Origin: Streptomyces sp. NBC_00576
GTDB taxonomy: Bacteria > Actinomycetota > Actinomycetes > Streptomycetales > Streptomycetaceae
DNA length: 64,000 nt
Assembly (NCBI RefSeq): GCF_036345175.1
Contig: NZ_CP107780.1
Coordinates: 1,488,001-1,552,000, forward strand
Direction of reading: 5' to 3'
Position numbers and translations under genes: made by a program. Of this stretch, positions 17,110 to 26,188 are shown piece by piece. The notes beneath the pieces were generated by a model. That model was not told the DNA's origin, made no database searches, and worked only from the letters and a program-made list of their open reading frames with translations. The first letter of the stretch is position 1, and the number at the start of each line of letters is the position of its first letter.

Positions 17110-17164
17110 TTCGGGGCTCCTCATCGGCGGTTGCCGATCAGGATAGTCCCGGCCCGCACCGGAT

Positions 17165-17176
17165 GAGAGCGCTCTC
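17165..17176. promoter_or_regulatory. LacI-type operator GAGAGCGCTCTC
   Basis: This perfect 12-bp palindrome with a central CG lies between the laccase stop and the lacI start, the usual form and place of a LacI-family autoregulatory operator. Confidence 0.6.
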
Positions 17177-17185
17177 GGGGCCTCG

Positions 17186-18199
17186 TCAGTGCTCGTGCGA
17201 CGACTGCGACTCCCCCGCCCTCCCCGCAGCACCCGCAGCACCGTGCGGCTCGTACCCGGGAATCGTCCCGTCCGTCCTCCGCACCAGGAACAGCCCCGCC
17301 ATCCCCATGTCCGAGTGGCTCTGCACATGGCAGTGGTACATCCACGCGCCCGCCCCGACCCCCTCCCCCGCGATCACCTGGAAACCGAAGGAGTCCGCCG
17401 GGCCCACGATCTTGTTGTCGACGACCTGGCTGGGGTCGTCGGGGCCGGTGAGCAGGCCGGTTCGGTTGTCCGCCCAGCGGTGACCGTGCATATGGAAGGT
17501 GTGGTAGTACTCACCGTGGGTGATCATCACGAACTCGACGCGGTCCCCCACAGTGGCCTCGAAGTCGGGACTCTGATGGCCGGGCCTGTTGTTGATCGTC
17601 ATGTCGTTGAAGACGATCGTGTAGGTGGTGTCCGGGAGGATGTCCCCCTTGCGCCGGACGATCACCGGGCCGTAGAGGCCCTTGCGGATGCCGCCGGTGC
17701 CGTGTTCGGTGCCGACGACATGGTCGTGGTAGTGCCAGTAGCCCGCGCTGCCCGCCCGCCAGGTCCCGTCCGCACGGCGGCCCGGGGCGTGGGTGCGCCA
17801 GGTGTAGGTCCGGGTGCCGCCGGGTTCGACGTCACTGCGGGTCAGTTTCGTGCCGTCGCTGGAGATCTCGTAGTCCATGCCGTGGACGTGCAGACTCACG
17901 GCCACGTCCGTCGTGTTCTCCAGGGTGATGTGCGCCGTGTCGCCCTCGTTCAGCTCGATCAGGGGGCCGGGAACCGACGCCGTACCCTTCGCGAAGCCGT
18001 AGCCCATCTGCCCGTCGGCGAGCCGCTCGGCGTACAGCTGGATGTGCCGCACCTCGCCGCCGGCCGGAGCCGTCTTTGCGAGTGCGGCGGTTGCGGAGGT
18101 CGCGGCGGTCGCACCGCCGGCCTCCGGAGCGACCGACAACGATGTCGCGACGGCCGCGCCGCCCAGCAGCACCCGCCGGTTGAAGTCACGTCTGTCCAT
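17186..18199 (-). CDS. Two-domain small laccase (multicopper oxidase), Tat-exported
   Basis: 337 residues. The N-terminus RRDFNRRVLLGGAAVATSL is a twin-arginine signal. Copper motifs are HVHG (~residue 120), HYHDH (~175), HTFHMHGH (~250) and C-terminal HCHVQSHSDMGM, which supplies type 1 and trinuclear ligands. Two cupredoxin domains instead of three place it with the small laccases, which work as trimers and oxidise phenolics with reduction of oxygen to water. ATG 18199 gives the canonical N-terminus. The His-containing tail (SSHEH) is also usual. It is divergent from the ThuA/dehydrogenase gene. Confidence 0.94.
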   Translation of the reverse strand: MDRRDFNRRVLLGGAAVATSLSVAPEAGGATAATSATAALAKTAPAGGEVRHIQLYAERLADGQMGYGFAKGTASVPGPLIELNEGDTAHITLENTTDVAVSLHVHGMDYEISSDGTKLTRSDVEPGGTRTYTWRTHAPGRRADGTWRAGSAGYWHYHDHVVGTEHGTGGIRKGLYGPVIVRRKGDILPDTTYTIVFNDMTINNRPGHQSPDFEATVGDRVEFVMITHGEYYHTFHMHGHRWADNRTGLLTGPDDPSQVVDNKIVGPADSFGFQVIAGEGVGAGAWMYHCHVQSHSDMGMAGLFLVRRTDGTIPGYEPHGAAGAAGRAGESQSSHEH

Positions 18200-18320
18200 G
18201 CCGAACTCCCCACCCTGGTACGGAAGATGCGCAGCGGGAACAAGAGGAACCGGTGAGACGGTAGCGACACCGGCCTCGTTTATCCACACTCAGGACAAAG
18301 TTCGTGCGATCCCGGTCATA

Positions 18321-18345
18321 CCTCTTGGCGAGTCGCCCAAAGAGG
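18321..18345. promoter_or_regulatory. Dyad in the laccase/ThuA divergent promoter region
   Basis: CCTCTTGGCG-agt-CGCCCAAAGAGG forms a dyad with only one bulged base, midway between the divergent starts at 18199 and 18394. It could be an operator acting on both genes. It does not match the GAGAGCGCTCTC site near lacI. Confidence 0.4.
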
Positions 18346-18393
18346 TCTAGCTTCCTTTGCGTTTGCTGTGACCGAGGAGGGGTGGGTGACCAC

Positions 18394-20925
18394 ATGCGGT
18401 TCACATCGCATCGAGAGTCCATGCGTTTACGGGAGTTGAGCGCGAGGAGCAGAGCAAGCAGCGGGCGCGGACGGAGACGGGCCTGGGCAGCCACCGTTGC
18501 CGCATCGGTCGTCACCGCCGGGCTGCTGTCGGGGCCCGCGGCGAGCGCGCGGCCGGCTCCCGAACCGTCGGTGACAACGATGTCCGTCAAATCGCCGCCC
18601 GGCGGCAGTGGCGTGCGCGTACTGGTCTTCCACGGTTCGGCGGCGGCCGGGGACGAGTCGCCGGTCGTCAACGCCGGGATCGAGGCGATCGAGCGGATCG
18701 GGCTGTCCGGCCCGGCGGAACAGCGCTTCGAGGTCGAGGCGACGGACGACGCCTCCGTGTTCACGGACGGGCCCCGGCTCGGGACCTTCAACGCGGTCGT
18801 CTTCCTGACCGGCGGCGGTGATGTCCTCGACCCCGAGGAGGAAGCCGGGCTGGAGACGTACATGGAGGCCGGCGGTGGTTTCGTCGGCATCCATGACGCG
18901 GCCCGGGCGGAACCGTACTCCGACTGGTTCACCGGCCTGTTGGGCGCCCGACCGGCGGCCGACAGCCCAACAGCCGTACAGCGAGCGACCGTTGAGGTCG
19001 GCGACCGGCGGCATCCGGCGACCAAGGAGCTGCCGACGCAGTGGAAGCGGCCGGACCAGTGGCTGAACTGGGTGAAGAACCCCTCCGGCGATGTGCACAC
19101 CGTGGCCCGGGTGCGCGAGTCGACGTACAAGCCCGGCGCGAGCGCCAACGGCTGGGATCACCCGGTGAGTTGGTGCCGCGACTACGACGGCGGACGTTCC
19201 TTCTACACCGGTATGGGCGGCACGGTGTCGTCGTACGACGAGACGGACTTCCGCAGCCATCTGCGCGGGGCGCTGCTGTGGACGACCCGGCTGGCACAGG
19301 CCGACTGCAAGGCCACCATCAACGCCAGTTACAAGGCGGAGCGTCTGACGCAGCCCAACCAGCCGGGGCAGAGCGACCAGATCGGTGAGCCGCACGGGCT
19401 GGTGACCGCGCCCGACGGACGCGTGTTCTACATCGGCCGGGGCGGCGCCGACTCCTCCCAGCCGGTGGTGACCGACTGGAACAACCCGGCCATCGGCAAG
19501 GGCAAGGGCCAGATCCACGTCTACGACCCGCGGACCAAGAAGGTCACTCTGGCGGGCGAGTTGACCGTCTTCGGCAACAAGGGGGGCGGGGACGAGCTGA
19601 TCAAGGTCGAGGAGGGGCTGCTCGGCATCGAGCTCGATCCGTCCTTCGAGCGCAACGGCTGGGTGTATCTCCACTACACGCCCCACTCGCGGATCAACCG
19701 CGACACCAGGATGGCCGAGCGGTACGTCTCCCGCTTCACCCTCGACCTCGCCACCAACCGGCTCGACCTGAACAGCGAGAAGGTGCTGCTCAAGTGGCCG
19801 GTGCAGATCCACAGTTGCTGTCACTCGGGCGGCGGGATGGCCTGGGACTCAAAGGACAACCTGTACATCGCCACCGGTGACAACAACTCCAGCCAGTTCA
19901 GCGACGGTTACTCCGGCAACAACCCCCAACCTGCCTACAAGGGCGTGTCGTTCGCCGACGCCCGGCGCACCGCCGGCAACACCAACAACCTCAATGGCAA
20001 GATCCTGCGCATCCATCCGGAGTCCGACGGCACGTACACGCTCCCCTCGGGCAACCTCTTCACGGGCCGGGAGACCGAAGAGGGCGGCGGCAGGACTCGC
20101 GGCGAGATCTATGTGATGGGGGTCAGGAACCCGGCCCGCATCTCCGTCGACAAAGCGACCGACACCTTGTACGCGGGCTGGGTCGGCCCGGACGCGAGCG
20201 CGCCCTCCACGACCTGGGGTCCGGCGAAGTACGACACGTTCGCCGCCATCACCCGGGCAGGGAACCGGGGTTGGCCGTACTGCATGGGCAACAAGCAGCC
20301 CTATCGGGACCGTAATCTGCCCGATCCGTCGAAGCCGCTGGGCTGGTACGACTGCGACCACCCGAAGAACGAGTCGCCGAACAACGACGGCCTGGTCAAC
20401 CTGCCGCCCGTCACCGGCAACAACATCTGGTACTCGCCCCAGGGCGGTGCCCCCGACTTCCCGCGCGACGCGAACGGCATCCCGTCCTACAAGCAGGCGG
20501 AGAGCTCGTACTTGCTGCCGTGGCTGAAGGGCGGCGGCCAGGCAGCGATGAACGGGCCGGTGTACCGCTACGACGCGGCGAGCGCGAGCACCACCAAGTG
20601 GCCGGCCTACTGGGACGGCAAGTGGTTCGTGGGCGACTTCTACGACGCCGACCAGCCGCGCAACGCGGTACTGACCGACCTGAAGACCCAGGGCGACGGC
20701 GGACTGCCCATCCACGCCGAGTCGTTGAAGAAGATCGTGCCGATCGGGAACGACGGCATCAAGAACCTCATGGACTGGAAGTTCGGTCCCGACGGCTCGC
20801 TCTATGTCCTCGACTACGGCCGGGGCTTCTTCACCTCGGACGCCAAGTCGGCGCTGTGGCGGGTCACTTACACCGGCGGCGGCCCCACGCCCGCGGTCGG
20901 CGATCTCGCGAGGGGAGCGGAGTAG
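18394..20925 (+). CDS. Secreted ThuA domain + PQQ-type glucose/sorbosone dehydrogenase fusion
   Basis: About 843 residues. A signal peptide occupies residues ~1-52 (Arg-rich start, hydrophobic core, PAASARP). A ThuA-like class I amidotransferase fold spans ~70-290 (VLVFHGS, VVFLTGGGD, GGGFVGIHDAA). A six-bladed glucose/sorbosone dehydrogenase propeller spans ~310-830 (HGLVTAPDGRVFYIGRGG, GLLGIELDPSF, a HSCCHSGGGMAWDSKDN block, LNGKILRIHPESDG). ThuA-type domains are tied to 3-keto-disaccharide metabolism and the propeller to PQQ-dependent sugar oxidation. GAGGAGG lies upstream of the ATG. Its TAG stop overlaps the next start by one base. Confidence 0.88.
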   Translation: MRFTSHRESMRLRELSARSRASSGRGRRRAWAATVAASVVTAGLLSGPAASARPAPEPSVTTMSVKSPPGGSGVRVLVFHGSAAAGDESPVVNAGIEAIERIGLSGPAEQRFEVEATDDASVFTDGPRLGTFNAVVFLTGGGDVLDPEEEAGLETYMEAGGGFVGIHDAARAEPYSDWFTGLLGARPAADSPTAVQRATVEVGDRRHPATKELPTQWKRPDQWLNWVKNPSGDVHTVARVRESTYKPGASANGWDHPVSWCRDYDGGRSFYTGMGGTVSSYDETDFRSHLRGALLWTTRLAQADCKATINASYKAERLTQPNQPGQSDQIGEPHGLVTAPDGRVFYIGRGGADSSQPVVTDWNNPAIGKGKGQIHVYDPRTKKVTLAGELTVFGNKGGGDELIKVEEGLLGIELDPSFERNGWVYLHYTPHSRINRDTRMAERYVSRFTLDLATNRLDLNSEKVLLKWPVQIHSCCHSGGGMAWDSKDNLYIATGDNNSSQFSDGYSGNNPQPAYKGVSFADARRTAGNTNNLNGKILRIHPESDGTYTLPSGNLFTGRETEEGGGRTRGEIYVMGVRNPARISVDKATDTLYAGWVGPDASAPSTTWGPAKYDTFAAITRAGNRGWPYCMGNKQPYRDRNLPDPSKPLGWYDCDHPKNESPNNDGLVNLPPVTGNNIWYSPQGGAPDFPRDANGIPSYKQAESSYLLPWLKGGGQAAMNGPVYRYDAASASTTKWPAYWDGKWFVGDFYDADQPRNAVLTDLKTQGDGGLPIHAESLKKIVPIGNDGIKNLMDWKFGPDGSLYVLDYGRGFFTSDAKSALWRVTYTGGGPTPAVGDLARGAE

Positions 20926-23141
20926 TGCGAGCAGTGCGCAGACGCAGGCAGCTCTGGACGGCCCTGTTGGCGTCCCTGTTCATGGTCCTCGGACTGACGT
21001 CGGCGGCAGGGGCACGCACCGCTGCCGAACCCGCCACCGCGCCGACCGCCGCTGCTCAGGTCCTCACCTGGACGGCGGGCGACGACATCACCAAGTACGC
21101 CTCCGTACCGGCCACGGCGGTGGCGGGCGCGACGACGATCGTCTTCGAGAACAGTGCGGCGACCGGCAACACCATGGGAATGCCCCACACGTTGACGTTC
21201 GACGTCTCCGACCCGGAGTACAACAACGATGTCCCGCTGAACATCCTCGCCAACCCGAACGACGACCAGGGCGGCCGGCACACCGCCGAGGTCACGCTCA
21301 CCCCCGGCCGCTACCGCTACTACTGCACGATTCCGGGCCACGGTCAGATGCAGGGCATCCTCGTGGTGACGGAGGGCGGCGGCGCCGACACGACGGCCCC
21401 GGAGACCTCCGCCAATGTCACCGGTGCGCAGAACTCACAGGGCCAGTACGTCGGTTCGGCGAGTGTGGCGATCGGCGCGAGTGACGAGGGCTCCGGCGTC
21501 GACCGGGTCGAGTACGCGATCGGCACCGACGGCGCCTGGCAGGCGTACACCGCACCGGTCGTGATCGACCAGATCGGCAGCCATTCGGTGCGTTACCGGG
21601 CGTTCGACAAGGCGGGCAACGCGGCAGCCGAGAAGAGCGTCGCGTTCACGGTGGTTCCGCCGCCGACGGACGACAAGGCACCGCCGGAGACCTCGGCGAC
21701 GGTGAGCGGCGAGCAGGATCCGGCCGGGGCGTATCTCGACATGGCGACGGTCACCGTCTCCGCCTCGGACACCGGGTCCGGGGTCAACACGGTCGAGTAC
21801 GCGGTGGACAGCGGGAGTTGGCAGCCGTACACCGGCCCGGTGATGGTGCATCTGGTGGGCAGTCACAGCGTCCGCTACCGCGCCACCGACAAGGCCGGCA
21901 ACGTCTCCGCCGAGAAGAGCGTCGCGTTCACCGTCGTGGCGCAGCCCGCCGAGGACACCGTCCCGCCCGTGACCGGGGTGACCGTCGAGGGCACCCGGAA
22001 CGCGAACGGCGCCTACGTCAACAGTGCCAAGGTGACCGTCAGCGCGACGGATCACGGCGGCTCGGGTGTCGCAACGGTCGAGTACTCGCTCGACGGCGGC
22101 CCCTATCTGGCGTACAGCGCACCGGTGGTCGTCGACCGGGCGGGCGCGCACACCGTGGCGTACCGGGCGAGCGACAAGGCGGGCAACACCAGCGACGCAC
22201 GCTCGGTGAGCCTGACGGTCGTGGCGGGCGGCGGGGTTCCGGCGCCCAACTGCCCGGAGTACGACGAGCGGTTGACGGTGATCGTCGGCACGGTCGACTC
22301 GGGGGTTCCCAACCGGGTCACCAACAACCGTTGCCGGATAGGAGAGTTGATCGAGGATGAACGGGAGTGGACGTCCCACGCCCTGTTCCTCAAGCACGTA
22401 CGGACCGTTCTCGACCGGCTGTTCAAGGACGGTGCCGTGGATGAGCGCGAGGACGCGGCGATCGAGGAGGCGGCCCGTGCGTCCGGCATCGGCAAGCCGG
22501 GCCAGACCGAGGGGTACCGCACGATCCTCGACGGCACGCCCGCGTCCTTCGCCAAGTGGCAGCAGGTGGGCGGCGGTTCGTTCGCGCCGAACGGCGACGG
22601 GACGATCACCAGCGGCACGACGGTCGAGGGCCTGGGCATGCTGTGGTTCCCGGAGCGGAAGTACGGCGACTTCTCGCTGAAGCTCCAGTGGCGCGACGAC
22701 GCACCGGGCACCGGTAACGCCAACTCCGGTGTGTTCGTGCGCTTCCCGTGGGTCCACGGTCACCCGGAGGAGGCCCGGCCGGAGTGGGTCGCCATCAAGT
22801 ACGGGCACGAGGTGCAGGTGTTCGACCGGCCCGACGGCGACATGTACAAGACGGGCTCGCTCTACGGATTCGACCGGGTGGGGCTCGCCGGGGCGGGCGT
22901 CACGCAGAAGGGCACCTGGAACGACTACGAGATCAGGGTGGTCGACCAGCACTACTCGGTGTTCCGCAACGGCGTGCTGCTCAACGAGTTCGACAACACC
23001 GGCGGCCAGGACTTCACCCCGCCGCGCTCGGACGACCCGGGCACGGACGGGCGGCGGTTCGCGTCCGGGTACATCGGGCTGCAGGTGCACGGCACGACCG
23101 ATGTGGTTTCGTACCGGGACATCCGGATCAAGGAACTGTGA
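20925..23141 (+). CDS. Secreted cupredoxin + three OmpL47/Ig-like repeats + DUF1080 (3-keto-disaccharide hydrolase-type) protein
   Basis: About 738 residues from a GTG overlapping the previous stop (TAGTG). A signal peptide is followed by a plastocyanin-like domain (~45-150) with type 1 copper ligands His in GMPHTL and Cys/His/Met in YYCTIPGHGQM. Three repeats of ~95 residues follow (about 154-242, 249-341, 344-436), each with a TVEYAxD...HSVRYRAxDKAGN pattern. Then come a Cys-containing helical linker and a C-terminal concanavalin-like DUF1080 domain (~533-738; NSGVFVRFP, HEVQVFD, YIGLQVHG). It probably acts outside the cell on carbohydrates with the coupled dehydrogenase. The substrate is unknown. 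Confidence 0.85.
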   Translation: MRAVRRRRQLWTALLASLFMVLGLTSAAGARTAAEPATAPTAAAQVLTWTAGDDITKYASVPATAVAGATTIVFENSAATGNTMGMPHTLTFDVSDPEYNNDVPLNILANPNDDQGGRHTAEVTLTPGRYRYYCTIPGHGQMQGILVVTEGGGADTTAPETSANVTGAQNSQGQYVGSASVAIGASDEGSGVDRVEYAIGTDGAWQAYTAPVVIDQIGSHSVRYRAFDKAGNAAAEKSVAFTVVPPPTDDKAPPETSATVSGEQDPAGAYLDMATVTVSASDTGSGVNTVEYAVDSGSWQPYTGPVMVHLVGSHSVRYRATDKAGNVSAEKSVAFTVVAQPAEDTVPPVTGVTVEGTRNANGAYVNSAKVTVSATDHGGSGVATVEYSLDGGPYLAYSAPVVVDRAGAHTVAYRASDKAGNTSDARSVSLTVVAGGGVPAPNCPEYDERLTVIVGTVDSGVPNRVTNNRCRIGELIEDEREWTSHALFLKHVRTVLDRLFKDGAVDEREDAAIEEAARASGIGKPGQTEGYRTILDGTPASFAKWQQVGGGSFAPNGDGTITSGTTVEGLGMLWFPERKYGDFSLKLQWRDDAPGTGNANSGVFVRFPWVHGHPEEARPEWVAIKYGHEVQVFDRPDGDMYKTGSLYGFDRVGLAGAGVTQKGTWNDYEIRVVDQHYSVFRNGVLLNEFDNTGGQDFTPPRSDDPGTDGRRFASGYIGLQVHGTTDVVSYRDIRIKEL

Positions 23142-23220
23142 GGCGGACGATGTCCCCAACTGCCGTGTTGATGAAGGCGAGTTAGGGGGCGAAGGCGGCG
23201 GTCCGGCGCGTCACCGTCAT

Positions 23221-23260
23221 GGTCAGGGGGCTGGGGGCTGGGCCTCCCGGTCCCCTGACC
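23221..23260. terminator. Bidirectional terminator hairpin
   Basis: GGTCAGGGG (23221-23229) pairs perfectly with CCCCTGACC (23252-23260), between the convergent DUF1080-protein and LigD-polymerase genes. Confidence 0.65.
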
Positions 23261-23276
23261 AGCGGGATCGCCGTCG

Positions 23277-24287
23277 TCAGTCCTTTCGGGCCCGGCTCGG
23301 CTGTACGCGCTTGGGCTCGCCAGGCATCTTCGGGTACTCCGGGGGATACGGCAGGTCACCGAGTCCGTGCTCGTGTTCGTCGTGGCGGGCGAGTTCGAGC
23401 AGGGCGTCGAGGGAGAAGGCGTGGTCGTCCATGTCCGCGTGGACGTCGCCGAGTTGGGCGAACCGGCCGGGCATCGTCGCGAGGTCGAAGTCGAGCGGCC
23501 GCGCGTCGCCGACCTCCTCCCACTTCAGGGGCGCCGACACCGGAGCGTGCGGCCGGGGCCGTACGGAGTAGGCGGAGGCGATGGTGCGGTCTCGTGCGGT
23601 CTGGTTGTAGTCGACGAAGATCCGCTCCCCGCGTTCCTCCTTCCACCACTTGGTGGTCACCTGCTCCGGCATCCGCCGCTCCAGCTCCCGCCCGACGGCG
23701 ATCGCCGCCCGCCGCACCTGCGTGAACGTCCATCGCGGTTCGATCGGCACGAAGACATGCAGCCCCCGCCCGCCCGAGGTCTTGGGCCAGCCGCGCAGAC
23801 CCCCGAACTCGTCGAGTACGGCCCGCAGTTCGTGCGCGGCGCGCACCGCGTCGCCGTAGTCCGTACCGGGCTGCGGGTCGAGGTCGAGGCGCAGTTCGTC
23901 GGGGCTGTCGACATCGGCGCGGCGCACCGGCCAGGGGTGGAAGGTGAGGGTGCCGAACTGGGCGGCCCACAGCACGGCGGCGACCTCGGTCGGGCACATC
24001 TCGTCCGCGCTGCGACCGCTGGGGAAGGTGATGTGGGCGGTCGGAATCCAGTCGGGCATGTTCTTGGGCGCCCGCTTCTGGAAGAAGTTCTCGCCGGTCA
24101 CTCCGTCCGGATAGCGCTCCAGGGTGGTGGGCCGGTCACGCAGCGCACGCAGGATGCCGGGGCCGACGGCGAGGTAGTACTGGGCGAGGTCGAGCTTGGT
24201 GAAGCCGCGCTCCGGGAAGAAGACCTTGTCCGGGCTGGACAGCCGCACGGTCCGACCAAACGCTTCCAGCTCCACCGCTTCGCCCAT
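23277..24287 (-). CDS. LigD-type NHEJ polymerase/primase domain protein
   Basis: 336 residues of the archaeo-eukaryotic primase-like polymerase domain found in LigD. The metal-binding acidic motif DELRLDLDPQPGTDYGD, the block GLHVFVPIEPRW and the downstream RIFVDYNQ are characteristic. It stands alone, without ligase or phosphoesterase domains, as in many streptomycetes where polymerase and ligase are separate genes. It would fill gaps with nucleotides during non-homologous end joining with Ku, which is not in this window. ATG 24287 was chosen over an in-frame codon at 24323. It is divergent from the ligase gene. Confidence 0.92.
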   Translation of the reverse strand: MGEAVELEAFGRTVRLSSPDKVFFPERGFTKLDLAQYYLAVGPGILRALRDRPTTLERYPDGVTGENFFQKRAPKNMPDWIPTAHITFPSGRSADEMCPTEVAAVLWAAQFGTLTFHPWPVRRADVDSPDELRLDLDPQPGTDYGDAVRAAHELRAVLDEFGGLRGWPKTSGGRGLHVFVPIEPRWTFTQVRRAAIAVGRELERRMPEQVTTKWWKEERGERIFVDYNQTARDRTIASAYSVRPRPHAPVSAPLKWEEVGDARPLDFDLATMPGRFAQLGDVHADMDDHAFSLDALLELARHDEHEHGLGDLPYPPEYPKMPGEPKRVQPSRARKD

Positions 24288-24361
24288 GCGAGCCACGGTA
24301 GGCGTACCGCGCGAAGCTCGCACACCGGGCGATCACGGTCGGGCGCGCGCAGAATCGAACC

Positions 24362-25429
24362 ATGGATCTCCCGGTCATGCCCCCCGTGAAACCGATGCTC
24401 GCCAAGTCCGTGGCCAAGATCCCCCCGGACATGCAGTACGAGGCGAAGTGGGACGGCTTTCGCGCGATCGCGTTCCGTGACGGCGCCGAGGTCGAGGTCA
24501 CGAGTCGCACCACCAAGTCGCTGACCAGGTACTTCCCCGAGCTGGTGGCGACACTGCGGGAGCGGTTGCCCGAGCGGTGTGTGGTGGACGGGGAGATCGT
24601 GATCGCGCTCGGTGGGCGTCTCGACTTCGACGCGCTGACCGAGCGTATCCACCCCGCCGAGTCCCGGGTGCGGACGCTGGCCGAGCGGAATCCGGCCTCG
24701 TTCGTCGCGTTCGATCTGCTGGCGCTGGGCGACGAGTCGCTCCTCGACGCCCCGCTGACCGACCGGCGCGCGCTGCTCACCATGGCGTTGTCGGGCGTAA
24801 CCCCGCCTGTTCATGTGGCGCCGGCGACCACCGACATCGAGGTGGCGCAGCGGTGGTTCGAGCAGTACGAGGGGGCGGGCCTCGACGGCATCATCGCCAA
24901 GCCGCTCACCCTGCGTTACCGGCAGGACGAGCGGGTGATGTTCAAGGTCAAGCACGAGCGGACGGCGGATGTCGTCGTGGCCGGGTATCGGCTGCACAAG
25001 AGCGGACCGATCGTGGGCTCGCTCCTGCTCGGGCTGTACGACGCCCGGGGCATCCTCCAGCATGTCGGGGTGAGCGCCGCGTTTCCGATGAGACGGCGGG
25101 CCGAACTCGTCGAGGAGCTGGAGCCGCTCCGGCTGGCGGACGTGGGCGAGCATCCGTGGGCCGCCTGGACGGATGAGGCGGCGCACGAGGCGGCGCGGCT
25201 GCCGGGGGCGCCTAGCCGGTGGTCGACGAAGAAGGACTTCTCGTGGATCCCGCTGCGGCCCGAGCTGGTGGCGGAGGTGGCGTACGACCACATGGAGAAC
25301 GGGGTCCGCTTCCGGCACACGGCTCGTTTCCGCCGCTGGCGCCCGGACCGTACGGCCGACAGCTGCACGTACGACCAGCTGGAGGAGCCGGTGGGGTACG
25401 ACCTCGCGGAGATCTTCTCTGTCAAGTGA
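24362..25429 (+). CDS. ATP-dependent DNA ligase (LigC type)
   Basis: 355 residues. The adenylation motif I is KWDGFR (Lys near residue 29), motif III is FVAFDLLALG, motif IV GLDGIIAK and motif V MFKVKHERT. The C-terminal OB-fold domain includes RPELVAEVAYDHMENG. Such small ligases act in NHEJ or excision repair. A 74-bp divergent gap separates it from the LigD-type polymerase gene, which supports a shared end-joining role. Confidence 0.93.
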   Translation: MDLPVMPPVKPMLAKSVAKIPPDMQYEAKWDGFRAIAFRDGAEVEVTSRTTKSLTRYFPELVATLRERLPERCVVDGEIVIALGGRLDFDALTERIHPAESRVRTLAERNPASFVAFDLLALGDESLLDAPLTDRRALLTMALSGVTPPVHVAPATTDIEVAQRWFEQYEGAGLDGIIAKPLTLRYRQDERVMFKVKHERTADVVVAGYRLHKSGPIVGSLLLGLYDARGILQHVGVSAAFPMRRRAELVEELEPLRLADVGEHPWAAWTDEAAHEAARLPGAPSRWSTKKDFSWIPLRPELVAEVAYDHMENGVRFRHTARFRRWRPDRTADSCTYDQLEEPVGYDLAEIFSVK

Positions 25430-25512
25430 GTGTGTTCAGCTCCTCAGGCTGTTCCGAAGGCCAGGGTTGTCTCGGGCGGGCCATCGGTGTGCGGGGCAAC
25501 TGTGGAATCCGG

Positions 25513-25535
25513 TTGTCAGTGCCGGGTGCAAGACT
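25513..25535 (+). promoter_or_regulatory. PafBC-type DNA damage promoter motif before the DinB-fold gene
   Basis: TTGTCAGTG (25513-25521), eight bases, then AAGACT (25530-25535), the same architecture as at 15046-15068. The hexamer ends only seven bases before the ATG, so transcription would begin at or next to the start codon, giving a leaderless mRNA. Confidence 0.6.
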
Positions 25536-25542
25536 GCCCGGC

Positions 25543-26142
25543 ATGATCGAACCGAACCCGAAAGCGGACCTTCTCCGATATCTGCAAGAGGCGCGTGGCG
25601 CCCTGTTGTGGAAGCTCGATGGGCTCTCGGAGTACGACATCCGGCGCCCCCTGACCCCCACGGGCACGAACCTGTTGGGGCTGGTCAAACATGTCGCCAG
25701 CGTGGAGCTTGGGTACTTCGGCGACACGTTCGGGCGGCCGTTCTTCAATGAAGAGCCGCCGCCCTGGTGGTATACGGAGGATGCAGAACCCGAATCAGAC
25801 ATGTGGGCCTCTGTAGACGAGTCGCGCGAAGAGATCGTGGGGCTGTATCACCAGGCGTGGGGGCACTCCAACAGCACGATCGCGACGCTGACGCTTGACG
25901 CGATCGGTCACGTCCCGTGGTGGCCGGAGGAACGCCAAGAGGTGACACTGCACCACATCCTGGTACGCGTGATATCCGAAACACAGCGGCACGCCGGCCA
26001 CGCCGACATCGTGCGGGAACTCATTGACGGATCCGTCGGGTATTTGCAGGGCAAGGACAACATGCCACCAGGTGATCAGGCATGGCGGGAGGGCTACTGG
26101 AGCCGTCTGGAGCGTGTGGCGCGGGAAGCCGGTAACGGCTGA
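25543..26142 (+). CDS. DinB-fold (DUF664) family protein
   Basis: 199 residues. An N-terminal four-helix-bundle protein of the DinB/YfiT metal-binding superfamily: DLLRYLQEARGALLWKLDGL, then the His of GLVKHVASVELGYFG and the C-terminal pair in HAGHADIVRELIDG, which probably form the three-His metal site. Relatives act as thiol-dependent transferases (mycothiol, bacillithiol) or are induced by DNA damage. The substrate is unknown. ATG 25543 fits the family N-terminus. There is no Shine-Dalgarno, which is consistent with a leaderless transcript. Confidence 0.88.
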   Translation: MIEPNPKADLLRYLQEARGALLWKLDGLSEYDIRRPLTPTGTNLLGLVKHVASVELGYFGDTFGRPFFNEEPPPWWYTEDAEPESDMWASVDESREEIVGLYHQAWGHSNSTIATLTLDAIGHVPWWPEERQEVTLHHILVRVISETQRHAGHADIVRELIDGSVGYLQGKDNMPPGDQAWREGYWSRLERVAREAGNG

Positions 26143-26188
26143 TCTCACTCTGCTGTCGCCAACCTTGGCGTCGGCTTGTGGTGGCTTC

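Noticed and set aside
16075..23141. A secondary-metabolite gene cluster around the laccase
   Set aside because: No synthase, carrier protein or tailoring set is present; the genes fit extracellular carbohydrate and redox functions.
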